A program made the position numbers and the translations under genes. Below the pieces are notes generated by a model, which was not told where the DNA came from, did no database searches, and saw only the letters and a list, made by a program, of their open reading frames with translations. 5,664 nucleotides of DNA from an uncultured Flavobacterium sp. (lineage in GTDB: Bacteria > Bacteroidota > Bacteroidia > Flavobacteriales > Flavobacteriaceae): assembly GCA_946886675.1 (NCBI GenBank), contig CAMPIZ010000131.1, positions 1 through 5,664 of the forward strand, read 5' to 3'. Shown one piece after another: positions 1 to 5,102 of the stretch. The first letter of the stretch is position 1. Every line of letters starts with the position of its first letter.

Positions 1-1125
1 CGGGGTTACATTCTGTCGTTCGCCAAGGCCTTTCCAGCCTCTTTCCTCAAATCGTTTTACTATAAACTCAGCTGCTTTTTCATAGTCCTGAGTATAGTTG
101 GAAATTTTTGTATCCATTCCCATAGTATGGAAAAACTGCACGGTCTTTTCTATGGCCTGCGCAGCTGCCTCGTCATTATCAGGCGTTGTGATGTTTAAAA
201 CTCGCCTGCCGTATTGGGCCAGCTTGTCTTTTTTAGTGTCAAACATTACCCTGTACAGGTTTGGTCCTATAATGGCAAGTGTGCGGGCATGGTCTATTTC
301 GTAGAGAGCTGTAAGTTCGTGCCCTATCATGTGGGTAGCCCAGTCGGTAGGCACGCCTTTTTGAATAAGACCGTTTAGCGCCATTGTGCAGCACCACATA
401 AAATTGGAAGCAAGCTTATAGTCTGTCGGGTTTTCCACTACCTCGGGGCCTATTTCTACAAGGGTTTGCAGTATGCTTTCCGCAATTCGGTCCTGCAGTA
501 TGGCATCGTGCGGATAGGTAAGATATTGCTCCATTACATGTGTATAGGCGTCTATAATACCATTTTGGAGCTGCCTTTTAGGCAGCGAAGCTATAACCTG
601 TGGATCGCATACAGAAAATTGTGGAAATACAGCAGGCCCGCCAAACGATAGTTTTTCCTGTGTTTCGTTTATAGTGATTACAGAACCTGAATTCATTTCA
701 CTGCCTGTGGCCGGCAGTGTAAGCACAGTACCAAATGGTATGGCATTATTTTCAATCCTTATTCTTTTCTGCAGTATATCTATTGGATTTTCTTCAAAAT
801 TTACAGCAGCAGAGATAAATTTAACACCATCGATTACCGATCCGCCACCCACAGCAAGGATAAAATCGAGATTCTTTTCACGAATAACTTCCACCGCCTT
901 CATAAGGGTTTCAAAGCGCGGGTTAGGCTCTATGCCTCCAAATTCGGTAACATCGTAACCTTTTAGGGCTTCGGTAACCTGTGTATGTATTCCGTTAGTA
1001 AATATACTCCCGCCGCCGTAGGCCAAAAGTACCTTTGCATTCTGTGGGATTAGTTTAGACAGCTTATCTATCTGCCCCTTGCCAAACACAAGGTTGACAG
1101 GGTTATAAAGTTCAAAATTAAGCAT
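1..1125 (-). CDS. yqhD: YqhD-type NADPH-dependent alcohol dehydrogenase/aldehyde reductase, 3' end cut by window edge
   Basis: Iron-containing (group III) alcohol dehydrogenase of the YqhD/butanol-dehydrogenase branch, a cytoplasmic enzyme that reduces a wide range of aldehydes with NADPH and is linked in E. coli to aldehyde detoxification. Reading back from the ATG at 1123-1125 gives 375 open codons to the window edge. E. coli YqhD has 387 residues, so only about 12 C-terminal residues and the stop should be missing. The protein begins MLNFELYNPVNLVFGKG. The cofactor loops are GGGS at residues 37-40 and VGGGSVIDG at 92-100, followed by LTLPATGSE at 135-143. The four expected metal ligands are present: Asp192, His196, His265 and His279 (equivalent to D194, H198, H267 and H281 of E. 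coli YqhD, from memory of that sequence). The FGGIEPNP stretch at 62-69 is also typical. The gene has its own putative promoter and follows nadD after 91 bases. Family assignment is firm; the natural substrate is unknown. Confidence 0.95.
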   Translation of the reverse strand, partial: MLNFELYNPVNLVFGKGQIDKLSKLIPQNAKVLLAYGGGSIFTNGIHTQVTEALKGYDVTEFGGIEPNPRFETLMKAVEVIREKNLDFILAVGGGSVIDGVKFISAAVNFEENPIDILQKRIRIENNAIPFGTVLTLPATGSEMNSGSVITINETQEKLSFGGPAVFPQFSVCDPQVIASLPKRQLQNGIIDAYTHVMEQYLTYPHDAILQDRIAESILQTLVEIGPEVVENPTDYKLASNFMWCCTMALNGLIQKGVPTDWATHMIGHELTALYEIDHARTLAIIGPNLYRVMFDTKKDKLAQYGRRVLNITTPDNDEAAAQAIEKTVQFFHTMGMDTKISNYTQDYEKAAEFIVKRFEERGWKGLGERQNVTP

Positions 1126-1143
1126 AAATGGTAGAATTTTACC

Positions 1144-1151
1144 CAAAGGTA
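1144..1151 (-). promoter_or_regulatory. Putative Bacteroidetes -7 promoter element for yqhD
   Basis: The minus strand reads TACCTTTG, an exact match to the Bacteroidetes sigma-factor -7 consensus TAnnTTTG, with 18 bases between its end and the yqhD ATG. A transcript starting a few bases downstream would have a leader of roughly 12 bases. No TTG is visible at the expected -33 position, so the match rests on one half of the promoter. The element overlaps one arm of a cluster of AAGGTA-type inverted repeats (1145-1190), which would suit control by a DNA-binding protein. Confidence 0.45.
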
Positions 1152-1190
1152 CGAAATACCTTAAAATCAGTTCGTAAGGTAATGTTAAGG
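1145..1190. repeat. Cluster of AAGGTA-type inverted repeats over the yqhD promoter
   Basis: On the plus strand AAAGGTA (1145-1151), TACCTTA (1157-1163) and TAAGGTA (1175-1181) alternate in orientation, and a weaker TTAAGG follows at 1185-1190. The middle copy is exactly complementary over six bases to the left copy (5-base loop) and over seven bases to the right copy (11-base loop). A second inverted pair, TACGAA (1150-1155) and TTCGTA (1171-1176), is interleaved with it, with centres 21 bases apart. The arrangement covers the -7 box. It could be an operator; alternatively the two mutually exclusive RNA hairpins could act at the 3' end of the nadD transcript. The repeats are seen directly; any function is inference. 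Confidence 0.5.
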
Positions 1191-1225
1191 AATGAGATTC
1201 TATTTTTGAAATGAGACTATTTTTT
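1191..1225. repeat. Short imperfect direct repeat at the nadD 3' end
   Basis: On the plus strand AATGAGATTCTATTTTT (1191-1207) is followed after two bases by AATGAGACTATTTTTT (1210-1225). The copies align with a two-base gap. The right copy contains the nadD stop codon and its last two lysine codons. It looks like a small slippage-type duplication of the gene's 3' end. No terminator-like stem is formed by it. Confidence 0.55.
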
Positions 1226-1798
1226 ATAGAAAAGGTTATGGTCTATATATTCCCAAACCTTTTGTGGCAGTAAAGGGCGGATGTTTTTATCCGATTTAAT
1301 GCTCCTGCGTATAAATGTGGAGGAAATTTCTATAACAGGGGCATCAATTCTGTGGATTTTAGGATGTTTTACTAATTCGGGATTAGCAATTTCAGTATTT
1401 ATACGCGGATAAACATAGATGTCATGATTTTGAAGAATAACCTCATAGTTTTTCCACTTGTGCAGGGAGTTGAGGTTATCTTCCCCCATTATAAGAGAAA
1501 ATTCGTGTGTAGGGAACTTTTCCTGCAGATGTGCCAGTGTGTGCACTGTATAATTAGGCTGTGGCAGGCGGAATTCAATATCCGTAGGCTTCAGTTTATC
1601 ATAACTTTCTGTGGCAAGAAAGGCCATTTCAAGACGGTGGTGGTCTTCTAAAAGCGAACTTTTCTTTTTAAGCGGATTATGTGGTGTCACTACCAGCCAA
1701 ACCTGGTCTATACCCGTAAACTCTGCCATGTGGTTGGCGATTATCAGGTGGCCGATGTGTATGGGGTTAAATGTCCCGAAGTACAATCCTACTTTCAT
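1217..1798 (-). CDS. nadD: Nicotinate-nucleotide adenylyltransferase (NadD)
   Basis: Transfers AMP from ATP to nicotinate mononucleotide, giving nicotinate adenine dinucleotide, the step before NAD synthetase; cytoplasmic. The 193-residue product has the usual family length. It carries the nucleotidyltransferase signature GTFNPIHIGH at residues 8-17, with the HxGH catalytic histidines His14 and His17. GEDN is at 105-108, followed by LHKW at 112-115. The C-terminal ATP-binding motif ISSTFIRR lies at 158-165. The ATG at 1796-1798 directly precedes the conserved beta strand (MKVGLYFGTFNP), so the start is secure. It lies 5 bases after the gmk stop, so it is translated as the last gene of the yicC-gmk-nadD block. 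The stop is TAG, and the last bases of the gene are repeated just downstream (see the direct repeat at 1191-1225). Confidence 0.96.
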   Translation of the reverse strand: MKVGLYFGTFNPIHIGHLIIANHMAEFTGIDQVWLVVTPHNPLKKKSSLLEDHHRLEMAFLATESYDKLKPTDIEFRLPQPNYTVHTLAHLQEKFPTHEFSLIMGEDNLNSLHKWKNYEVILQNHDIYVYPRINTEIANPELVKHPKIHRIDAPVIEISSTFIRRSIKSDKNIRPLLPQKVWEYIDHNLFYKK

Positions 1799-1803
1799 AT
1801 GCC

Positions 1804-2373
1804 TTACTTAATAAACTCTTTTACAAGATTGTAAGCATCCTGCTTAGCAGTATCAAGATCATAGTTTTTTATGATAGTATCAAACTGTGGTGCTGTAGCC
1901 AGCTCTACAGAAGCTTTTGCTATACGCATGTTTATTTTGTCCTCGCTTTCGGTAGAGCGTTTTTTAAGGCGTATCTTAAGTTCATCTATACTTGGCGGCT
2001 TTACAAAAACGGCAAGTGTTTCTTCAGGGAATTTCTTTTTAATGCGTAGTCCTCCGGCAACATCAATATCAAAAATCACATTTTTGCCAAGTGCCCATAT
2101 ACGTTCTACTTCGCTTTTAAGCGTGCCGTAAAAATTATCGCGGTATACTTCTTCCCACTCTACAAAATCTTCGTGCTTAATGTGTTTCTTAAAATCTTCT
2201 AAGGATATAAAGTAATAATCTTTCCCGTTTATTTCGCCATCCCTTGGGTTGCGTGTTGCAGCCGAAATAGAAAACTCAAGGTTAAGCTCAGGCTGTTCCA
2301 GCAGGTGTTTTACAATGGTGGTTTTGCCCGATCCTGATGGTGCGGAAAATACTATAAGTTTGCCTTTATTCAT
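1804..2373 (-). CDS. gmk: Guanylate kinase (Gmk)
   Basis: Phosphorylates GMP to GDP using ATP, an essential step in guanine nucleotide supply; cytoplasmic. The 189-residue length is normal for a bacterial Gmk. The P-loop is APSGSGKTT at residues 11-19, with Lys17. The guanylate-kinase GMP-binding segment follows: SISAATRNPRDGE at 35-47, with Arg41 and Arg44, then GKDYYF at 50-55. The NMP-binding region FVEWEEVY at 70-77 and FYGT at 81-84 contain the expected acidic and tyrosine GMP contacts. FDIDVAGGLRIKK is the conserved DIDV core after the NMP-binding region. The ATG at 2371-2373 sits directly before the first beta strand, and the gap of 17 bases to the upstream yicC leaves no room for a promoter that I can recognise, so expression is probably from the yicC promoter. 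Confidence 0.97.
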   Translation of the reverse strand: MNKGKLIVFSAPSGSGKTTIVKHLLEQPELNLEFSISAATRNPRDGEINGKDYYFISLEDFKKHIKHEDFVEWEEVYRDNFYGTLKSEVERIWALGKNVIFDIDVAGGLRIKKKFPEETLAVFVKPPSIDELKIRLKKRSTESEDKINMRIAKASVELATAPQFDTIIKNYDLDTAKQDAYNLVKEFIK

Positions 2374-2391
2374 TATGTGTACTGTACGGTA

Positions 2392-3249
2392 TTATAAAAT
2401 ATTTAAAACCTGTTCTTTAATCTTTTCAAGCTCGTCTTTCATCTGCACTACCAGCTTCTGCATTTGTGCATGGTTAGATTTAGAACCCATGGTGTTTATT
2501 TCACGTCCTATCTCCTGTGTTATAAAGCCCAGCTTTCTTCCGTTTGCTTCACTTCCTGCAAGGGTTTCCATAAAATAGTTAAGGTGGTTTTCCAGCCTTA
2601 CCTTTTCTTCGGTAATATCCATTTTTTCAAGGTAGTAGATAAGTTCCTGCTCAAAACGGTTTTCGTCTACATTTACCTGGAGTTCCTTAATCGCGTTTAG
2701 GAGCCTTGTTTTTACATTTTCTATACGTTCGCCGTCCAGGGCTACGGTTTCTTTCATCAGGTTAAGAATGTTTGATATCCTTACCAGAAATTCTTTTTCC
2801 AGTGCAACACCTTCGGTGACCCTGAAACTGTGAATGTTTTCCAGCGCCTGGTTTATAACCCCCTGAATACTTTGCCATTCGTTTTCATCTATCTCTTCAC
2901 GCTCTGTTTTAAGGGCATCCGGCATGCGTACGGCCATTTTAAGAAGTTCGGTTTCGTCACCGTCTACAACGTCTTTAAGCTGTTTGATATACGACTGCAC
3001 AATAGGCACATTAACTTTTGACGAGGTTTCTTCACCGGTAACTTCTACAAAAAGCGAAAAGTCTATTTTTCCTCTTTCCAGCTTTTGCGCTATCTGATTA
3101 CGAAGCTTTAATTCCATCTCACGAAAAGTAGATGGCATTCTTACACTAAGGTCAAGGCCTTTACTGTTTAATGACTTAATTTCTACTGTAATTTTTTTGG
3201 TGGGTAGCTGCAAAGAAGCTTTGCCAAACCCCGTCATTGATTGTATCAT
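2392..3249 (-). CDS. yicC: YicC/YloC-family endoribonuclease-like protein
   Basis: Member of the YicC family (YicC_N domain followed by DUF1732). Family members in E. coli (YicC) and Bacillus (YloC) have been linked to endoribonuclease activity and RNA decay; the target in this organism is unknown. The 285-residue product has the usual length. The N terminus MIQSMTGFGKA and the following KSLNSKGLDLSVRMP (about residues 26-40) are the YicC_N signature. The C-terminal third holds the strongly conserved block from about residue 222: NHLNYF, then GRKLGFITQEIGREINTMGS, then KSNHAQMQ, ending in a charged helix that may be coiled coil. The start ATG at 3247-3249 matches the conserved family N terminus. 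It is the first gene of the yicC-gmk-nadD block and has a clear -7 promoter box 18 bases upstream. Confidence 0.93.
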   Translation of the reverse strand: MIQSMTGFGKASLQLPTKKITVEIKSLNSKGLDLSVRMPSTFREMELKLRNQIAQKLERGKIDFSLFVEVTGEETSSKVNVPIVQSYIKQLKDVVDGDETELLKMAVRMPDALKTEREEIDENEWQSIQGVINQALENIHSFRVTEGVALEKEFLVRISNILNLMKETVALDGERIENVKTRLLNAIKELQVNVDENRFEQELIYYLEKMDITEEKVRLENHLNYFMETLAGSEANGRKLGFITQEIGREINTMGSKSNHAQMQKLVVQMKDELEKIKEQVLNIL

Positions 3250-3267
3250 GTAAAAAATTTAGTGCCA

Positions 3268-3275
3268 CAAAGTTA
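3268..3275 (-). promoter_or_regulatory. Putative Bacteroidetes -7 promoter element for the yicC-gmk-nadD operon
   Basis: The minus strand reads TAACTTTG, matching TAnnTTTG exactly, in the 54-base gap between the eamA-type gene and yicC. There are 18 bases between the box and the yicC ATG, the same spacing as at yqhD. Upstream is an AT-rich run (TTTTATATATTTTAT on the minus strand). A TTG at -33 is not evident. Because eamA ends only 54 bases before yicC on the same strand, readthrough from arsC-eamA may add to this promoter. Confidence 0.5.
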
Positions 3276-3303
3276 ATAAAATATATAAAACGGGAAGTTA
3301 GGC

Positions 3304-4221
3304 TTAAATGTCGCCTGTGGTAGTTTTAGGCAACGGCTGTTTTTTAGGTGGCGCTGTTACCAGGTAAACGCCTGCAAATATCAGTAATGCCGAAAGTATC
3401 TTAACCGGATTAAGTGCATCTTTGCCCAGGCTTACCGCAAATATGGTGGCAAACAGCGGCTGCAGGTATATAAATACAGCTACAGTCGTAGGCTTAAGCT
3501 CTTTCATAGAAAGCAGGTTAAGCAAATAAGTAAGAAAGGTGGAGAACACTACTACAAATACTACTTTGCTCACTATATGGCCTGGCATTGCATTCCATTG
3601 TATATCACCCAGCTGATCCCACCCAAAAGGCAACACCATTATAAAGCCAAAAAGATATATCCATTTTACAAAAGCAAACGGATTGTACTTATCCATGAGT
3701 TTTTTTACAACAATAAGGTATAACCCATAGGATATGGCGTTTATAAAAACCAGGAAGTTACCCCAAAGTTCGTTTGCTCCCCCGGTAATCGATTTTCCGT
3801 AAAGTATAAGCAGTATTGTGCCCACAAGCCCTACTGCAATGCCGGCTGCTTTTCGGCCCACAATTTTTTCCTTCATTATTATGGCGCTTAATACCAAAAC
3901 AATCATAGGGGTTGTAACCATAAGTACCGATGCCATTATGGGCGATGTCTGGCTAAGGCCCTCAAAAAAAGTAAGCATATTGAAAGCCACGCCAAAAAAA
4001 GCGGCAGCTATTATGCGCGGAAAATCATTAAGGGCTATTTTTTGCTTAGTTGCAAAAAAGGCGATAAGCCAGAATAAAATCACCGATCCACCCACACGCA
4101 GGGCTATAAAACCAAACGGTTTTACAAACTGTGGCATTACATCTTTTGCTATGGTAAAAGTAACACCGTAGATGACAGACACCATCGTGGCGGCTGTCAG
4201 GGCAAGCATGCGTTTATTCAT
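3304..4221 (-). CDS. EamA/DMT-superfamily inner-membrane transporter
   Basis: A 305-residue, strongly hydrophobic protein with the two-repeat architecture of the drug/metabolite transporter (EamA, 10-TMS) family. About ten membrane segments can be drawn, at roughly residues 5-25, 34-56, 68-90, 92-115, 122-142, 152-172, 182-200, 216-238, 244-264 and 271-293. The two EamA repeats cover about 7-140 and 155-293. Typical features include MKEKIVGRKAAGIAVGLVG after the fourth segment and the proline-containing VFIYLQPLFATIF in the ninth. A polar tail (PPKKQPLPKTTTGDI) should be cytoplasmic. Substrates in this family range from amino acids to nucleobases and metabolites and cannot be told from sequence. 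The ATG at 4219-4221 overlaps the arsC-like gene by 8 bases, suggesting translational coupling; an ATG three codons later in the frame (Met5, 4207-4209) would avoid the overlap and is possible. Confidence 0.92.
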   Translation of the reverse strand: MNKRMLALTAATMVSVIYGVTFTIAKDVMPQFVKPFGFIALRVGGSVILFWLIAFFATKQKIALNDFPRIIAAAFFGVAFNMLTFFEGLSQTSPIMASVLMVTTPMIVLVLSAIIMKEKIVGRKAAGIAVGLVGTILLILYGKSITGGANELWGNFLVFINAISYGLYLIVVKKLMDKYNPFAFVKWIYLFGFIMVLPFGWDQLGDIQWNAMPGHIVSKVVFVVVFSTFLTYLLNLLSMKELKPTTVAVFIYLQPLFATIFAVSLGKDALNPVKILSALLIFAGVYLVTAPPKKQPLPKTTTGDI

Positions 4222-4570
4222 TGCTCAGGTGCTCAATGGCTGCTGCTACATTTTTAGGGCTGTTGCCCACAAATATTGTATTGTTTGCAATAATAACCGG
4301 GCGGCTTAAAAAAGTATAATGCTCCAGTATGTACTGCTTGTAATCGTTTTCAGTAAGGTCCATATCCTTCATGCCGCGTTCTTTATAAAGCTTTGCCCTT
4401 TTGCTGAAAAGTTTTTCATAGCTTCCGGTAAGTGCATGCATTTCTTCAAGCTGTTTTACGGTAACAGGCTCTTCTTTTATATCCTGTAAAACAAAACCAT
4501 CCGTGTTTGGTAACGACTTAATTATTTTTTTACAGGTATCGCAGGTTTTAAGGTAATATATCTTCTTCAT
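4214..4570 (-). CDS. ArsC/Spx-family thioredoxin-fold protein
   Basis: A 118-residue protein of the arsenate reductase (ArsC)/Spx/YffB family. With the start chosen here (MKKIYYLKTCDTCKKI) the CxxC motif falls at Cys10-Asp-Thr-Cys13, the position it has in Spx and close to the catalytic Cys12 of ArsC. A KLFSKRAKLYKERG segment at about residues 53-66 and RPVI at 90-93 match the ArsC/Spx core, supplying the first two of the arginines used by true arsenate reductases. The third is not seen: the chain after RPVI reads IANNTIFVGNSP. It is therefore uncertain whether it reduces arsenate, and a general thiol-redox or Spx-like role is equally possible. The frame also has an ATG at 4592-4594, but that would add eight residues before the conserved beta strand and lies inside the likely promoter box, so I rejected it. 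The gene overlaps the downstream transporter by 8 bases. Confidence 0.9.
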   Translation of the reverse strand: MKKIYYLKTCDTCKKIIKSLPNTDGFVLQDIKEEPVTVKQLEEMHALTGSYEKLFSKRAKLYKERGMKDMDLTENDYKQYILEHYTFLSRPVIIANNTIFVGNSPKNVAAAIEHLSNE

Positions 4571-4591
4571 AATACTGTTGAAAACTGAATG

Positions 4592-4599
4592 CAAAAGTA
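4592..4599 (-). promoter_or_regulatory. Putative -7 promoter element for the arsC-like/eamA unit
   Basis: The minus strand reads TACTTTTG, an exact TAnnTTTG match, with 21 bases between it and the preferred arsC-like start at 4570. It covers the alternative upstream ATG at 4592-4594, which argues against that start. No TTG is visible at -33. Part of it (4593-4599) is also one arm of an inverted repeat with the opposite-strand box at 4624-4631. Confidence 0.45.
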
Positions 4600-4630
4600 A
4601 GATGTTTTATAATTGTGGTATATTACTTTT
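4593..4630. repeat. Inverted repeat AAAAGTAA / TTACTTTT in the divergent promoter region
   Basis: AAAAGTAA (4593-4600) and TTACTTTT (4623-4630) are perfect 8-base reverse complements separated by 22 bases, so the arm centres are 30 bases apart. Each arm overlaps a -7-like box, one facing each way. This symmetry could come simply from two similar promoters placed back to back, or it could be a shared regulator site. Confidence 0.55.
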
Positions 4631-4631
4631 A
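4624..4631 (+). promoter_or_regulatory. Weak -7-like element for the DinB-family gene
   Basis: TACTTTTA departs from TAnnTTTG only at the last base and lies 15 bases before the ATG at 4647. The TTG at 4613-4615 is much too close to serve as -33. This is the best candidate in the 76-base gap, but it is a one-mismatch match in AT-rich DNA. Confidence 0.25.
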
Positions 4632-4646
4632 TAAAAAATTAATACT

Positions 4647-5102
4647 ATGCAAACTACTTTTAAAATAACCCGTACCAGCAGGGAAATCTATACGAAATGG
4701 CTGGATGGCTATTCGTTAGAGCAGCTTAATAAAATACCACATGGTTTTAACAACAACCTTATATGGAATATAGGTCATATTATGGTGTCGCAACAGTTAC
4801 TGGTATATGCAGGGGCAGGCCAGCCAATGATGGTAAGCGATGAGCTGGTAAACAAATACAGGCGCGGCAGCAAACCCGAAGCCGATGCAACGCAAGAAGA
4901 AGTGAATGAAATAAAAAATCTTCTGTTTACTACTATAGAGAAAACAGAAGATGATTATAAAAATGCTGTATTTACCTCCTCTACTGAAAGGACTTCAGAG
5001 CTTGGTTTTAAGCTTTCCTCAATAGAGGATGCCATAGTTTTTAATAATTATCACGAAGCTATACATCTGGGCATAATGATGCAGCTGCGTAAATTTATTT
5101 AA
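4647..5102 (+). CDS. DinB-family putative metalloprotein
   Basis: A 151-residue protein of the DinB/YfiT-like superfamily (DinB_2 type), four-helix-bundle proteins that usually bind a divalent metal through three histidines; some relatives are thiol-dependent transferases, most are uncharacterised. The likely ligands are His44 in LIWNIGHIM (38-46) and His136 and His140 in NNYHEAIHLG (133-142), which is the standard spacing for the family. No signal peptide or membrane segment is seen, so it should be cytoplasmic. The length is typical and the N terminus (MQTTFKITRTSREI) leads straight into the first helix, supporting the ATG at 4647. No Shine-Dalgarno sequence precedes it. It is transcribed divergently from the arsC-like gene and converges on the DUF3298-type gene, overlapping its coding end by 8 bases. 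Despite the family name there is no evidence here of a DNA-damage role. Confidence 0.9.
   Translation: MQTTFKITRTSREIYTKWLDGYSLEQLNKIPHGFNNNLIWNIGHIMVSQQLLVYAGAGQPMMVSDELVNKYRRGSKPEADATQEEVNEIKNLLFTTIEKTEDDYKNAVFTSSTERTSELGFKLSSIEDAIVFNNYHEAIHLGIMMQLRKFI

Noticed and set aside
98..958. Plus-strand open frames at 98-304, 466-651 and 674-958
   Set aside because: They lie opposite the YqhD coding sequence, which has all catalytic motifs; their translations show no recognisable domain.
1146..1181. Rho-independent terminator for nadD formed by TACCTTA/TAAGGTA
   Set aside because: The stem is short and AT-rich, and no run of T follows it on the minus strand; it is better described as a repeat cluster at a promoter.
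1424..2131. Plus-strand open frames across nadD and gmk, including 1771-2049 and 1871-2131
   Set aside because: They are antisense to two well-identified essential enzymes and have no family features.
2374..2391. Separate promoter or palindromic site in the yicC-gmk gap (GTACTGTAC)
   Set aside because: The symmetry is imperfect, there is no TAnnTTTG match and the gap is only about 18 bases.
3818..4171. A 117-codon plus-strand open frame antisense to the transporter
   Set aside because: Its composition mirrors the transporter codons, it has no promoter or known motif, and the opposite strand is clearly the coding one.
4571..4594. Eight-residue N-terminal extension of the ArsC-like protein from the ATG at 4592-4594
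   Set aside because: It would place the start inside the -7 box and ahead of the family's conserved first strand; the ATG at 4568-4570 puts CxxC at 10-13 as in Spx.
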